In this document: positions 14,896 to 21,460 of the stretch, piece after piece
Position numbering within the stretch: position 1 is the first letter of the stretch
Layout: the number at the start of each line of letters is the position of its first letter
NCBI GenBank assembly: GCA_900314985.1
Contig: OMXL01000006.1
Coordinates: 1-64,000 of the forward strand
Direction: 5' to 3'
Origin: an uncultured Prevotellaceae bacterium
Lineage (GTDB): Bacteria > Bacteroidota > Bacteroidia > Bacteroidales > Bacteroidaceae
Length of the DNA stretch: 64,000 bases
The notes under the pieces: generated by a model
The model's input: only the letters and a program-made list of their open reading frames with translations
Database searches by the model: none
What the model was told of the DNA's origin: nothing
Program-made: the position numbers and the translations under genes

Positions 14896-16284
14896 CTATA
14901 ATTCTTCCTTCCACCAAGAATCCTTGGTGCGGCAAATAGACTGAACGACGCAGTTCATGGCTTTACATTCGGCAACAGAGATGGTATCGTCGACGCGACG
15001 ATAGGCGTAATGCCAAGGGGTGACAATCAGCAGTTTGTTGGCAAGGCAGAGGTCCATGCGATGCTCTGATGGGTGATAGAGGGATGGAAAGCCATTGTCC
15101 TCGACAGTGACCACGGGGTAGCCCTGTTGCATAATGCTATTGATGATATCCTGTTCGCCCTTGGCAATACGGGCAGAGACAAGGATGGCGCCTGAAGCGG
15201 CAGCAGCAAGGCAGCGGGCCTTCTGCTGTTGAAAGAGAGGGGCATCCTTTCTGTGGCAGACCACTGGCAACAGGCGGGCGCTCAGCAGTTGGCTGTTGCC
15301 ATAGCTATCGCAGACGATGGCATTATTCTCTGTGAGCAAGCGCTGCTGGAGCATTTCCCATTTACCAGTATTAAACTGAGCGGCACCACACTCTCGCTGC
15401 AGATAGCCCTTGAGGGCTGGAAGCGTGAGGGCAGTAGCGACGGAGGCTCGCTGTGCTACCAACCATTTAGGGTGCTGCTGGCGCATCAGTCGGTAGCGCG
15501 GATTGTTGCGGATGTATTCGCGCTGACGCTCCAGCTGCCCTTCTTTAAGGGGCATCACATCTACGTAGCCATAGCTGAAGAGCGGCGGGCGGCCTGTGCT
15601 GGCATCAGAGGGGATTTTGGAGGGCTGCGAGGAAGCGAGAGAGGCCTGCGGGTAAACCGCAGGAAGCGAGCCAACAGCGGAAGACGGGGAAACCGCAGGA
15701 AGCGAGGCAGCAGCGGAAGATGGGGAAACCGCAGGAAGCGGGCCAGCAGAAGAAGACGGGGAAACCGCAGGAAGCGAGAAAGATGCAGAGGGAGGGCATA
15801 GTGAAGGGCTCGCTACGGCAGGTTGTCCCTGCCATATCTGGGCAGTCTGGCCTGTAAGCTCCCAATAGCGGCGATTGCAGCCTTTCTTAAAGCCGGCAAT
15901 AACTTGGCCCAGGTGCGTATCGCGCCCATGGCTGCTAACAATGTCGCGATGTACCACAACTATAAAGTGGAGGTGGTCGGGCATGACGACATAGTCTTCA
16001 ATATCTATCATCGGATAATGGGCGTGGATGCTATGTAGCAGTTCGTGTTCTACCATTTTGCCAATCTCCGAAAGGTGAACTTTCGGGGCAAGTGGGTCGC
16101 CATCGGGCTTGCTCACATCGCCCACGATACGTCCCAAAGGCTGTTGCTGACGCTCCAAAACACTTATGGTGATATGGTAAGTACCAGGCCAGCGGTAGTT
16201 CTTCTGACTACCGCGCCATCCCATATTCTTATCAGCCCTGTTCTGTTCCATCCCAGCAGAGAGAATCGGAAATCGGTTATGCAT
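14896..16284 (-). CDS. RAYT-type (Y1/HUH, IS200-like) transposase with Pro/Ser repeat linker and extra C-terminal domain
   Basis: Residues about 25-165 form a Y1 transposase domain: TYHITISVLERQ, the HUH motif in VMPDHLHFIVVV (about residues 97-108), and the candidate catalytic tyrosine in the helix QVIAGFKKGCNRRYW. This pattern is that of REP-associated tyrosine transposases. About four 12-residue repeats (LPAVSPSSAVGS-like) follow at about 180-225, where IS200-type proteins have none. The domain resumes with LERQREYIRNNPRYR. A further ~170-aa C-terminal domain contains GAILVSARIAKGEQDII, TVEDNGFPSLYHPSEHRMD and LLIVTPW, which recalls DprA/LOG-like Rossmann folds. The gene overlaps the zinc-ribbon gene by 8 nt. 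In related proteins the Y1 domain acts on REP hairpins. Confidence 0.8.
   Translation of the reverse strand: MHNRFPILSAGMEQNRADKNMGWRGSQKNYRWPGTYHITISVLERQQQPLGRIVGDVSKPDGDPLAPKVHLSEIGKMVEHELLHSIHAHYPMIDIEDYVVMPDHLHFIVVVHRDIVSSHGRDTHLGQVIAGFKKGCNRRYWELTGQTAQIWQGQPAVASPSLCPPSASFSLPAVSPSSSAGPLPAVSPSSAAASLPAVSPSSAVGSLPAVYPQASLASSQPSKIPSDASTGRPPLFSYGYVDVMPLKEGQLERQREYIRNNPRYRLMRQQHPKWLVAQRASVATALTLPALKGYLQRECGAAQFNTGKWEMLQQRLLTENNAIVCDSYGNSQLLSARLLPVVCHRKDAPLFQQQKARCLAAAASGAILVSARIAKGEQDIINSIMQQGYPVVTVEDNGFPSLYHPSEHRMDLCLANKLLIVTPWHYAYRRVDDTISVAECKAMNCVVQSICRTKDSWWKEEL
15640..15790 (-). repeat. 36-nt in-frame tandem repeat within the RAYT gene
   Basis: About four copies of a 36-nt unit (containing gaaaccgcaggaagcg and cggaagacgggg on the plus strand) encode a 12-aa Pro/Ser/Ala repeat. 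The unit length is a multiple of three, so copy-number change would keep the frame. There are no spacers, so this is not a CRISPR array. Confidence 0.85.
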
Positions 16285-17272
16285 TCACCGCACCGCAGTG
16301 TGGGCAAGTGCCTTTCTGCTTCATCTTGCCACCACACTGACCACAACGGTAGCGGTAGTGGGGATGACGCAGGTAGCACCATACGGCAAAGGCAATATAG
16401 GCAATCAATAGGAGATAGCCTATATAATATAAGGTGAAGATGCTGAAGACGACATAGTCGACGGCACAAACAGCAGCGAGTCCAGAAAGATATAGCAAGG
16501 CATCGAAGGTCTGAAGCTGATGACGGACATCATCGAGGGCAGCAACAGCTACGATGATGATGGCCCAGACAGAGGCGACAAACAATGCCAGATGGAACGG
16601 CAGGGCAAAAGGATTGAGCGACGGATGGAAATAGTAGTGGCGCCACGACTCGGCACCGAACATCTGTATAGAGGCATAAAGCGTGGCAGAAATGGCGATA
16701 AGCACGCATAACATCGCAGGATATGACGAATCAATATCGTGAAAATGAACGATGTATGCCTTGCGACGCAATAGCTTACGCATAGCATAGGCACTACCCA
16801 CCAATACGCAGATAGCCATAAAAACGAGCAGGTGGGTGTCAGAGAATACATCGATGAACTGCGAGATAGGATCGTCGGGTGAGACGCCTTGCAGCAACTC
16901 GCTCTCACGAATCCACCCTTGCGTAATCTGGTCGTGGGCCACCTTGACCCATACAGAGTCGATGGTGTCGGCAGGTACCTTCTGGATGTCAGCGACCACG
17001 ATGCGCTCGCCACGAACAACATACAGCGTGTCGAACGCCATATCGGGCAAGGCATCAGCCAATGGCAACTTGTCAGCAGTCACCATGAAGTTGTAGTTCT
17101 GCGTATAGTGATGCGTAGTTGAGAAAGAGATGGAGTCAATCTGGTGTTCTGTCAGATCCCAGGCATCAGGTGTCTGCTGACCATGATTGTAACAGGCCGT
17201 CAGAAGAATGCATAATGCATAATGCATAATGCTTAATAGCAAGAGATGACGCTTATTATGTTTCTTCCACAT
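16277..17272 (-). CDS. Membrane protein with lipoprotein-like N-terminus and C-terminal zinc ribbon
   Basis: This 331-aa protein starts with a hydrophobic leader ending LLTAC, consistent with a lipoprotein signal; part of the leader (IMHYALCI) is encoded by a gcataat heptad array. Residues about 40-130 look like a globular SH3-like region with VRGERIVVADIQKVPADTID and WVKVAHD..QGWIRESEL. Six hydrophobic helices follow between about 150 and 300. The end RCGQCGGKMKQKGTCPHCG is a CxxC...CxxC zinc ribbon. I do not recognise a characterised family. The gene lies 18 nt after the U32 peptidase and overlaps the RAYT gene by 8 nt. Confidence 0.75.
   Translation of the reverse strand: MWKKHNKRHLLLLSIMHYALCILLTACYNHGQQTPDAWDLTEHQIDSISFSTTHHYTQNYNFMVTADKLPLADALPDMAFDTLYVVRGERIVVADIQKVPADTIDSVWVKVAHDQITQGWIRESELLQGVSPDDPISQFIDVFSDTHLLVFMAICVLVGSAYAMRKLLRRKAYIVHFHDIDSSYPAMLCVLIAISATLYASIQMFGAESWRHYYFHPSLNPFALPFHLALFVASVWAIIIVAVAALDDVRHQLQTFDALLYLSGLAAVCAVDYVVFSIFTLYYIGYLLLIAYIAFAVWCYLRHPHYRYRCGQCGGKMKQKGTCPHCGAVNA
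17210..17237 (-). repeat. 7-nt tandem array in a signal-peptide coding region
   Basis: On the plus strand: gcataat, gcataat, gcataat, gcttaat. On the minus strand it encodes part of the hydrophobic leader of the zinc-ribbon membrane protein. Confidence 0.8.
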
Positions 17273-17274
17273 AC

Positions 17275-17306
17275 AATTATGAATTATGCATTATGAATTA
17301 TGCATT
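17275..17306 (-). repeat. 7-nt tandem array at the U32 stop codon
   Basis: Minus-strand units gcataat and tcataat alternate here. The last residues and the stop codon of the U32 peptidase gene (MHNS then TAA) are within the array. Confidence 0.75.
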
Positions 17307-19144
17307 GCATAGACATTCATCTGACAGTGTTTACAATCGAACTCTAAGCGGAAGCGACGACCATCGCCCAAACGCAGGAATAGCGGATACTTATAGGTGG
17401 GCTTCTGTCCACCATGCTTGACACAATAGCCCATAGCATACTGCAGGCAATGGCGGCACTGCATCAGGGGAGCCTCCCCCTTCCCCCTCCAAAGGGAGGG
17501 GGTATTGAGCTCGAAGGCGGTTGGTTCCTTGACACCATAGAAGGCGGCTGCCGCATGGTTGGAAATGTTATAAAGATAGGGGTAAGGGTACTTGGGAGGT
17601 GAGAGAGGTGATAGGTGAGAGGTGACAGGTGAAAGGTGAGAGGTTACAGGTGAAAGGGCACCACTCATCTTCTCTACCCATTGACGACGGAGGTCGGCAA
17701 GGAGGCTGCTGGGAATGAAGTAGTTAAAGTCAGCAGGCATCTCTACCCCACTACACTCGTATGGTGTTCCACCCAACTTAGACAGCTGGCGGATGATATT
17801 GTCACGCTGTGGCTTCTCAGCCTGCTGATGTTCACAAACAATAGCAGCAGTCACTCCTAAAGCCGATAGCGAGAAGCCATCGGACGTTTCTTTTAGCGTG
17901 AACGAGACGGGAATCTTACGTACACTACTCTGACCTGCCAGCAAGCGCTCAAACTCCATATCATGGTTGCGATAGAGCGCCATTCCTGGACGCAGGTTGC
18001 GAGGCATCTGCTGTGGGAAAAGGCGGTTACCCTCTGCACGATTCACACGGAAGCCCTCTAACTCGTGTTCCTTATTTATAAAGCAGAGGCCATCGCCATT
18101 GGCAAAGGCTGATGTGCCAGCCACATTGAACGAGTCGCGACGCAGTTCCTTGACTGTACCCACAAATTCTCCCATTGCCTTGGGAGTATCAGGCGAGAAG
18201 ATATTCGGCTGACGACCATGCAGGAAATAGGTGGTGAAACCGCGATTGAAAGTCTTCTTCAGATTAGGAGTAAACGAATAGGTGCAATGGCCTTTTGACG
18301 CACGACAATACTCCTGCGGATGACGAGCAATAATAGCATCCAATTGCTGACTATAGGCTGCCACTACATTCTTCACATAGGTAACATCCTTCAAGCGTCC
18401 CTCTATCTTAAACGAGACAGCACCTGCCTGAATGAGCTCTTCCAGGTGGGCAGACTGGTTCAGGTCTTTCAACGACAGCAGATGACGCTGGTGCTCCAAC
18501 TCACGACCATCGGCATCAAGCAGGTCGAATTTCATGCGACAGACCTGCGCACAGGCACCACGATTGGCAGAACGGCCAAAGCAATGCTGAGAGGCATAGC
18601 ACAAACCACTATAGCTGACACACAGGGCGCCATGAACAAAGACCTCCAACTCTACATCGGGTACCTCACGGTGAATGGCTGCAATCTCTTCGACAGACAG
18701 CTCACGAGCCAGCACCACACGACGGAGTCCTAACGAGCGCAACCAGCGCACTTTCTCTGAGGTGCGGTTGTCAGTCTGGGTGGAAGCGTGGAACTTTAAA
18801 CTTTGAACTTTAAACTTTGAACTTTCCAAGAGACCCATATCCTGAATGAGGATGGCATCGACCCCAGCCTCTTGCAACTCAAGGATGAGGCGCTCGGTAT
18901 CTTTCAGCTCATCGTCGTAGATAATGGTATTGACAGTAACATAGACCTTGGCATCAAACTGATGGGCATAGTGGCAGAGCTGACGGATATCGTCAACACT
19001 ATTGCCTGCAGCTACACGGGCACCAAACTTAGCGGCACCAATATAGACGGCATCAGCGCCATGGTCAATGGCCGCTATGCCACACTCCAAATTCTTGGCA
19101 GGAGCCAACAGTTCGAGTTTTGTAAGCGGTAGCAAATTATTCAC
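17291..19144 (-). CDS. Peptidase U32 family protein (collagenase-like; tRNA/rRNA hydroxylation or protease family)
   Basis: This 617-aa protein has the U32 core: LELLAPAKNLECG, GADAVYIGAAKFGARV, the signature ELEVFVHGALCVSYSGLCYAS split over about 165-185, the Cys cluster GACAQVCRMKF, and SFKIEGRLKDVTYV. U32 members include tRNA hydroxylation proteins (TrhP/YegQ) and RlhA, so the protease name is historical. The start is a GTG at 19144, just after a heptad array. Three stretches look inserted by comparison with remembered relatives: KFKVQSLKFH (18791-18828), LSPVTSHLSPVTSHLSP (17598-17657) and TPSLWRGKGEA (about 17464-17502). All three are encoded by repeats of the type found between genes. 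Confidence 0.9.
   Translation of the reverse strand: MNNLLPLTKLELLAPAKNLECGIAAIDHGADAVYIGAAKFGARVAAGNSVDDIRQLCHYAHQFDAKVYVTVNTIIYDDELKDTERLILELQEAGVDAILIQDMGLLESSKFKVQSLKFHASTQTDNRTSEKVRWLRSLGLRRVVLARELSVEEIAAIHREVPDVELEVFVHGALCVSYSGLCYASQHCFGRSANRGACAQVCRMKFDLLDADGRELEHQRHLLSLKDLNQSAHLEELIQAGAVSFKIEGRLKDVTYVKNVVAAYSQQLDAIIARHPQEYCRASKGHCTYSFTPNLKKTFNRGFTTYFLHGRQPNIFSPDTPKAMGEFVGTVKELRRDSFNVAGTSAFANGDGLCFINKEHELEGFRVNRAEGNRLFPQQMPRNLRPGMALYRNHDMEFERLLAGQSSVRKIPVSFTLKETSDGFSLSALGVTAAIVCEHQQAEKPQRDNIIRQLSKLGGTPYECSGVEMPADFNYFIPSSLLADLRRQWVEKMSGALSPVTSHLSPVTSHLSPLSPPKYPYPYLYNISNHAAAAFYGVKEPTAFELNTPSLWRGKGEAPLMQCRHCLQYAMGYCVKHGGQKPTYKYPLFLRLGDGRRFRLEFDCKHCQMNVYAMHNS
17464..17502. repeat. G/C-rich palindromic repeat inside the U32 gene
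   Basis: CCCCCTCC (about 17484-17491) and GGGAGGGGG (about 17495-17503) form a hairpin around AAA, preceded by a second run cctcccccttcc. It encodes TPSLWRGKGEA in frame just before the Cys-rich C-terminus. Confidence 0.65.
17598..17657. repeat. 7-nt tandem array (ggtgaga type) inside the U32 gene
   Basis: Eight or so units follow each other: ggtgaga, ggtgata, ggtgaga, ggtgaca, ggtgaaa, ggtgaga, ggttaca, ggtgaaa. On the coding strand three units make seven codons, giving the heptapeptide LSPVTSH twice. Confidence 0.85.
18791..18828. repeat. 7-nt tandem array (aacttta/aactttg) inside the U32 gene
   Basis: The alternating units aacttta and aactttg repeat about five times (18792-18826) and encode KFKVQSLKF on the minus strand, within the TIM-barrel region between QDMGLLE and HASTQTDN. 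Confidence 0.85.
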
Positions 19145-19167
19145 GTTTCACTCTTCACTTTTCACTT
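19144..19167. repeat. 7-nt array between metA and the U32 gene
   Basis: Units of the ttttcac/tcttcac type fill the gap between the metA stop and the GTG start of the U32 gene, so ribosome binding for the U32 gene must use this purine-rich (gtgaaaa) sequence. Confidence 0.65.
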
Positions 19168-20083
19168 AACCAATCTGGTTAATATCGTAAGGCGTCTCCT
19201 GATAAACATAGTAGTTTATCCAGTTGCTATACAACAAGTTAGCATGTGCGCGCCACGTTACCTTCGGACCTTGTGAAGGGTCGTCGTTCTTATAATAGTT
19301 GATAGGCATATCAACATCATCGCGCGTATCTTTGTCGCGACGGTATTCCTTGTCCAACGTATCAGGAGCATACTCCAAATGGCCCGTAATAAAGAACTCA
19401 CGACCACCACGAGCCATCACGATGCTGACACCACACTCAGGTGACTCAGCAATCAGCTCTAAGTCAGGATTTGCAAGAATGTCTTCACGATGCAGTTCTG
19501 TATGACGACTGTGAGGCATCTGGAACACGTCGTCGAAACCACGGAAGATAGGCAACTGTGGATTCAGCGTATATTGCGGGAAGATGCCAAACATCTTCTT
19601 GGGCAGTGGGTATTTGGGAATACCATAATGATAGTACAAGCCTGCCTGTGCTGCCCAACATATATATAAGGTACTCGTTACGTGCGTGCGCGCCCATGCG
19701 AAGATATCGGAGACTTCTGCCCAATAGCTGACATCCTCAAAATCCAACTGCTCCACAGGGGCACCCGTAATAATCATACCATCATACTTTTCATGGCGCA
19801 TCTCCTCGAAATCTCGATAGAACATCATCATGTGTTCGATGGGCGTATTCTTAGGCGTATGACTCTTCAACTTCATGAAGCTCACTTCCAGCTGCAACGG
19901 AGTATTCGACAACAGGCGTATCAAATCAGTCTCTGTCGTTATCTTCAGCGGCATGAGATTGAGAATAGCTATCTTCAACGGACGAATATCCTGCATGTGG
20001 GCACGCGAGTCATCCATCACGAAGATGTTCTCGTGCTTCAGCAGTTCTATGGCCGGCAAGCGGTCAGGTAATCTTAAAGGCAT
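19166..20083 (-). CDS. metA: Homoserine O-acyltransferase MetA, predicted acetyl-CoA type
   Basis: MetA activates homoserine in methionine synthesis. The 305-aa protein has the catalytic Cys at position 142 (LYICWAAQAG), the His/Glu region FQMPHSRHTE and FITGHLEYAPDTL. Acyl specificity in this family depends on residue 111: Gly in the succinylating E. coli enzyme, Glu in acetylating ones such as Bacillus cereus. Here TGAPVEQLDF places Glu at exactly 111, so acetyl-CoA use (homoserine O-acetyltransferase) is predicted despite the usual annotation as succinyltransferase. It lies 18 nt after the PP2C gene and may be read from the upstream operon or from its own promoter. Confidence 0.95.
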   Translation of the reverse strand: MPLRLPDRLPAIELLKHENIFVMDDSRAHMQDIRPLKIAILNLMPLKITTETDLIRLLSNTPLQLEVSFMKLKSHTPKNTPIEHMMMFYRDFEEMRHEKYDGMIITGAPVEQLDFEDVSYWAEVSDIFAWARTHVTSTLYICWAAQAGLYYHYGIPKYPLPKKMFGIFPQYTLNPQLPIFRGFDDVFQMPHSRHTELHREDILANPDLELIAESPECGVSIVMARGGREFFITGHLEYAPDTLDKEYRRDKDTRDDVDMPINYYKNDDPSQGPKVTWRAHANLLYSNWINYYVYQETPYDINQIG

Positions 20084-20101
20084 CTAACTTACATCAATTT
20101 A

Positions 20102-20854
20102 TTAAAGATTCTCAACACGAAGGACACACACTGAGACATTGTCAAAGCCTCCAGCATTAATAGCCTCCTCGCAAAGAGCATTGGCAGTTGCACCATTTAC
20201 TAACATCTCACGGATAACCTCGTCAGGAACCATGTCATTCAGACCATCAGTACAGAGTACATAGGTATCGCCAGGCAGGAAGTTGTTCGTAAACTCAATC
20301 ATATCAATAAACGTGTCATCACAGCCAGCACCAATACAGTTCGTAATAACGTTGGAGTGCTTCTTCTCGCCATTGGCATTAATCAGAGAATGGTCAGTGG
20401 TGAGTTGCTCCAGTTGTCCATCGCGAAGACGATACAGACGGCTATCGCCACAGTTCAACCAGAAGAAGCGCTTGCCATAGTAGATGAGTCCCACCAGCGT
20501 CGTTCCCATTTCCGACATTGACTTATTGGCGCGACCCCGTGCGTTAACAGTCTGATGGATTGACTGCAGCCATTCGTTCATGACCTCCTCCAGTTCACCA
20601 GAAGTCAATCCCTTGGGTAAGTCATTGAAATAAAACTTCAAATTCTGCAGAACCAATTCACTGGCCACCTCGCCAGCATTGTGTCCACCCATTCCGTCTG
20701 CAACGGCCACGATGAAGCGGTCAAGATTCTCTGGTGCTAAGACGGTCTGATAGATATCGCTTCTGATAAACCTGTCATAAGCCAATATCATATCCTCATT
20801 ATTACTTCTAACATTGCCGACACGACTGGCGGCTGTCAACACAATCTTGCTCAT
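20102..20854 (-). CDS. PP2C-family serine/threonine phosphatase
   Basis: This 250-aa protein removes phosphate from Ser/Thr. The metal-binding motifs of PP2C/PPM phosphatases are visible: NVRSNNEDM near residue 14, VAVADGMGGHNAGEVAS near residue 50, LYRLRDGQLEQLTTDHSL near 140, VLCTDGLNDMV near 203 and GGFDNVSV near 238. There is no membrane segment. It is the last gene of the zinc-ribbon/kinase/AAA/FHA/PP2C run, 15 nt after the FHA gene, and would be the natural antagonist of the kinase encoded two genes upstream. The biochemical class is firm, its targets are inferred. Confidence 0.95.
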   Translation of the reverse strand: MSKIVLTAASRVGNVRSNNEDMILAYDRFIRSDIYQTVLAPENLDRFIVAVADGMGGHNAGEVASELVLQNLKFYFNDLPKGLTSGELEEVMNEWLQSIHQTVNARGRANKSMSEMGTTLVGLIYYGKRFFWLNCGDSRLYRLRDGQLEQLTTDHSLINANGEKKHSNVITNCIGAGCDDTFIDMIEFTNNFLPGDTYVLCTDGLNDMVPDEVIREMLVNGATANALCEEAINAGGFDNVSVCVLRVENL

Positions 20855-20869
20855 TTATACTTTCCTTTA

Positions 20870-21460
20870 TTAACTTATACTAACCTGTAAATTAATGTTT
20901 GCCAGCGTCACGATATCACCAGATTTCAATGACATTGGAATATCGGGTAACAAGTCGCGCTGATTGAGTTTGGTACCGTTTGAAGAGTGCTTATCAATAA
21001 TGCACCACCCTGTATCCGGCTTATAAATCAGCTGGGCATGCAATCCGGAGATATACATATTATCCACAAACAACGACGAATAAGGGCCTTGTTTACGACC
21101 TATTACCGCACCATTGACACCTACCATACGGATGTCAAGTGTAGGATTATAGAGTGTCAAGGTAGGAATGCCGCTCATGACGGGCATATCATGACCCTCT
21201 GGCTTTCTATGAGACTGCTGAAGATCGTTCACAATAGATACGGCAAGGTCGTTGGCACGTACCGACACAGATACCTGTCTGGAAGCCTGCATTTTCTGCT
21301 GTACCTCCTCAGCACCGGCCATCAGTCCACCACACTGTGTACAGCGGCGTCCCATGCCGACCCTTCCACAATTGCTACAGTATACTAATTCCTGTCCACA
21401 CTGGTCGCAATAGTGTGAATATTCTTCAATTTCTTCTCTGCAACTTGGACAAATTATCAT
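20870..21460 (-). CDS. Zinc-ribbon and FHA-domain protein
   Basis: The first 50 residues hold three CxxC pairs (CPSC, CDQC, CSNC and CTQC), a double zinc ribbon. Residues about 110-190 form an FHA domain, which binds phosphothreonine peptides: VIGRKQGPYSSLFV, the S-x-x-H motif in ISGLHAQLIY and the asparagine-glycine in KHSSNGTKLNQRDL are all intact. The total length is 196 aa. Its start codon overlaps the AAA gene stop by 4 nt (ATGA), which implies translational coupling. With a Ser/Thr kinase and PP2C in the operon, it should read the phosphorylation state of a partner, possibly the kinase or the AAA protein. The partner is an inference. Confidence 0.93.
   Translation of the reverse strand: MIICPSCREEIEEYSHYCDQCGQELVYCSNCGRVGMGRRCTQCGGLMAGAEEVQQKMQASRQVSVSVRANDLAVSIVNDLQQSHRKPEGHDMPVMSGIPTLTLYNPTLDIRMVGVNGAVIGRKQGPYSSLFVDNMYISGLHAQLIYKPDTGWCIIDKHSSNGTKLNQRDLLPDIPMSLKSGDIVTLANINLQVSIS

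Noticed and set aside
15640..15790. CRISPR-like repeats
   Set aside because: The units are contiguous without spacers and lie in frame in the transposase gene; they are a coding minisatellite.
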